NCBI RefSeq assembly: GCF_028689295.1
Contig: NZ_JAQTWL010000018.1
Span: forward strand, 1-47,653
DNA length: 47,653 nucleotides
Source of the DNA: Rhodoferax sp.
Lineage (GTDB): Bacteria > Pseudomonadota > Gammaproteobacteria > Burkholderiales > Burkholderiaceae_C
Direction of reading: 5' to 3'
Below the pieces are notes generated by a model, which saw only the letters and a list, made by a program, of their open reading frames with translations, had not been told where the DNA came from and made no database searches. The position numbers and the translations under genes are program-made. This document shows positions 47,204 through 47,653 of this stretch, in pieces (positions within the stretch are counted from its first letter, which is position 1; every line of letters begins with the position of its first letter).

Positions 47204-47653
47204 CCTAGCATTTTGTCTATTAAGCGATCAATATGCAAGGTACATTTATTTATGCCTGCATTAGGCTGTAGAAATCTTCTATCAGCAGCCGCGACCCGCC
47301 CGCACCAAGCCACAGCCCGATGCGAATCAACCGGCGCGCTGCACTCTTTCGCGCAACTCGCCCCCTTTGTAGCGCCGCACATGGCAGGCATGGGTATCAG
47401 CCTGGTACACCCGAAGGTCCAGATATCGGTAGTCATGGGACTGCCGCGTCGCTGCGCTCCTTGCAATGACGGTACGGTTTTCAGTGCGAGCGCAGCGTGG
47501 CAGACCAGGACTACATTGGCGCGCGTTTGCGGACTGAGCGCTTTGCATGGCCGGCAACCGTCCCCTGCGCTGCAACGTATGAGTCCAGCAAGCGGCGGAT
47601 CATGCGCTGATACTGGGTTTGATGCTTGGATGCCTCTGACTTGAAAAACTCGA
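47204..47653. other. Right-end intergenic stretch without a convincing gene
   Basis: The final 450 bases contain only short open frames without ribosome sites or recognisable motifs. A repeat occupies 47434-47475. The sequence just upstream of the ATPase gene is AT-rich (47200-47250), as expected for its promoter. A gene may begin beyond the window edge. Confidence 0.6.
47434..47475. repeat. Dispersed repeat of the GTCATTGC...GCGACGCGGCA type
   Basis: Read on the minus strand it starts GTACCGTCATTGCAAGGAGC, then GCAGCGACGCGGCAGTCCCA. This pattern resembles a short dispersed repeat present in many unrelated bacterial genomes. Only one copy is seen here. Confidence 0.5.

Noticed and set aside
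47213..47644. Two overlapping frames at the right end
   Set aside because: No start context, contain the dispersed repeat, composition like non-coding DNA.

Overview
The window is GC-rich and densely coded. It looks like a chromosomal segment of a betaproteobacterium, most likely Burkholderiales/Comamonadaceae of the Rhodoferax or Polaromonas type. The basis is gene content recognised by eye: fused isobutyryl-CoA mutase IcmF, several TRAP transporters, DctSR-type regulation, a RutG-like permease, an ETHE1-rhodanese fusion, and dispersed repeats of kinds known from this group. No database search was possible, so the assignment is an inference.

Layout. Positions 1-130 hold the 3' end of an IS3-family element. 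Positions 179-7479 (minus) carry icmF and a three-gene TRAP transporter. The transporter's binding-protein gene is separated from its permease genes by a strong hairpin with a U-run. Positions 7756-9643 (plus) carry a persulfide dioxygenase-rhodanese fusion and coaX. An M20 amidohydrolase follows on the minus strand and ends inside a REP-like palindrome. Positions 10930-15443 (plus) hold three 20-bp-phased repeats, a small exported protein, a LytS/LytTR two-component pair and a cytoplasmic-type molybdopterin oxidoreductase. A tRNA-Arg(CCG) with a broken 5' half-copy beside it and a membrane-anchored cytochrome c lie at 15683-16476.

Positions 16493-27352 are mostly housekeeping and metabolic genes: a YheT-type hydrolase cluster, a PglL-like O-oligosaccharyltransferase, metY, a pyrimidine permease, a Fur-box-controlled iron-binding protein beside fur, a VOC protein, PPK2 and an Mrr-like membrane protein. 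A phosphofructokinase with a coupled thioredoxin-like gene follows on the minus strand. Positions 28937-36231 form a C4-dicarboxylate TRAP locus. The sensor kinase and regulator (dctSR type, minus) diverge from a LapA-domain gene, an extra Tat-exported binding protein, dctP, dctQ and dctM, closed by a clear terminator. Positions 36294-42237 hold metabolic genes: an MBL hydrolase, a hotdog thioesterase, an M20 dipeptidase, an OtnI-like isomerase, an old-yellow-enzyme reductase, an exported OB-fold-like protein and a DUF3144-like protein. Positions 42290-45947 encode a tightly overlapping trio: a PhnD-like periplasmic binding protein, a histidine kinase and a sigma-54 response regulator. The window ends with an AAA/DUF4143 ATPase and about 450 bases without a convincing gene that contain a dispersed repeat.

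The most interesting features are systems in which a periplasmic binding protein seems to be attached to a sensor kinase: the trio at 42290-45947, and the extra binding protein beside dctSR. Next come the LytS/LytTR unit with its phased repeats and Cys-containing partner protein, an in-frame repeat insertion in the G-domain of IcmF, and the half tRNA. The uptake genes (two TRAP systems), IcmF, MetY and PFK suggest a metabolism built on organic acids, with carbon-skeleton rearrangement and a complete upper glycolytic step.
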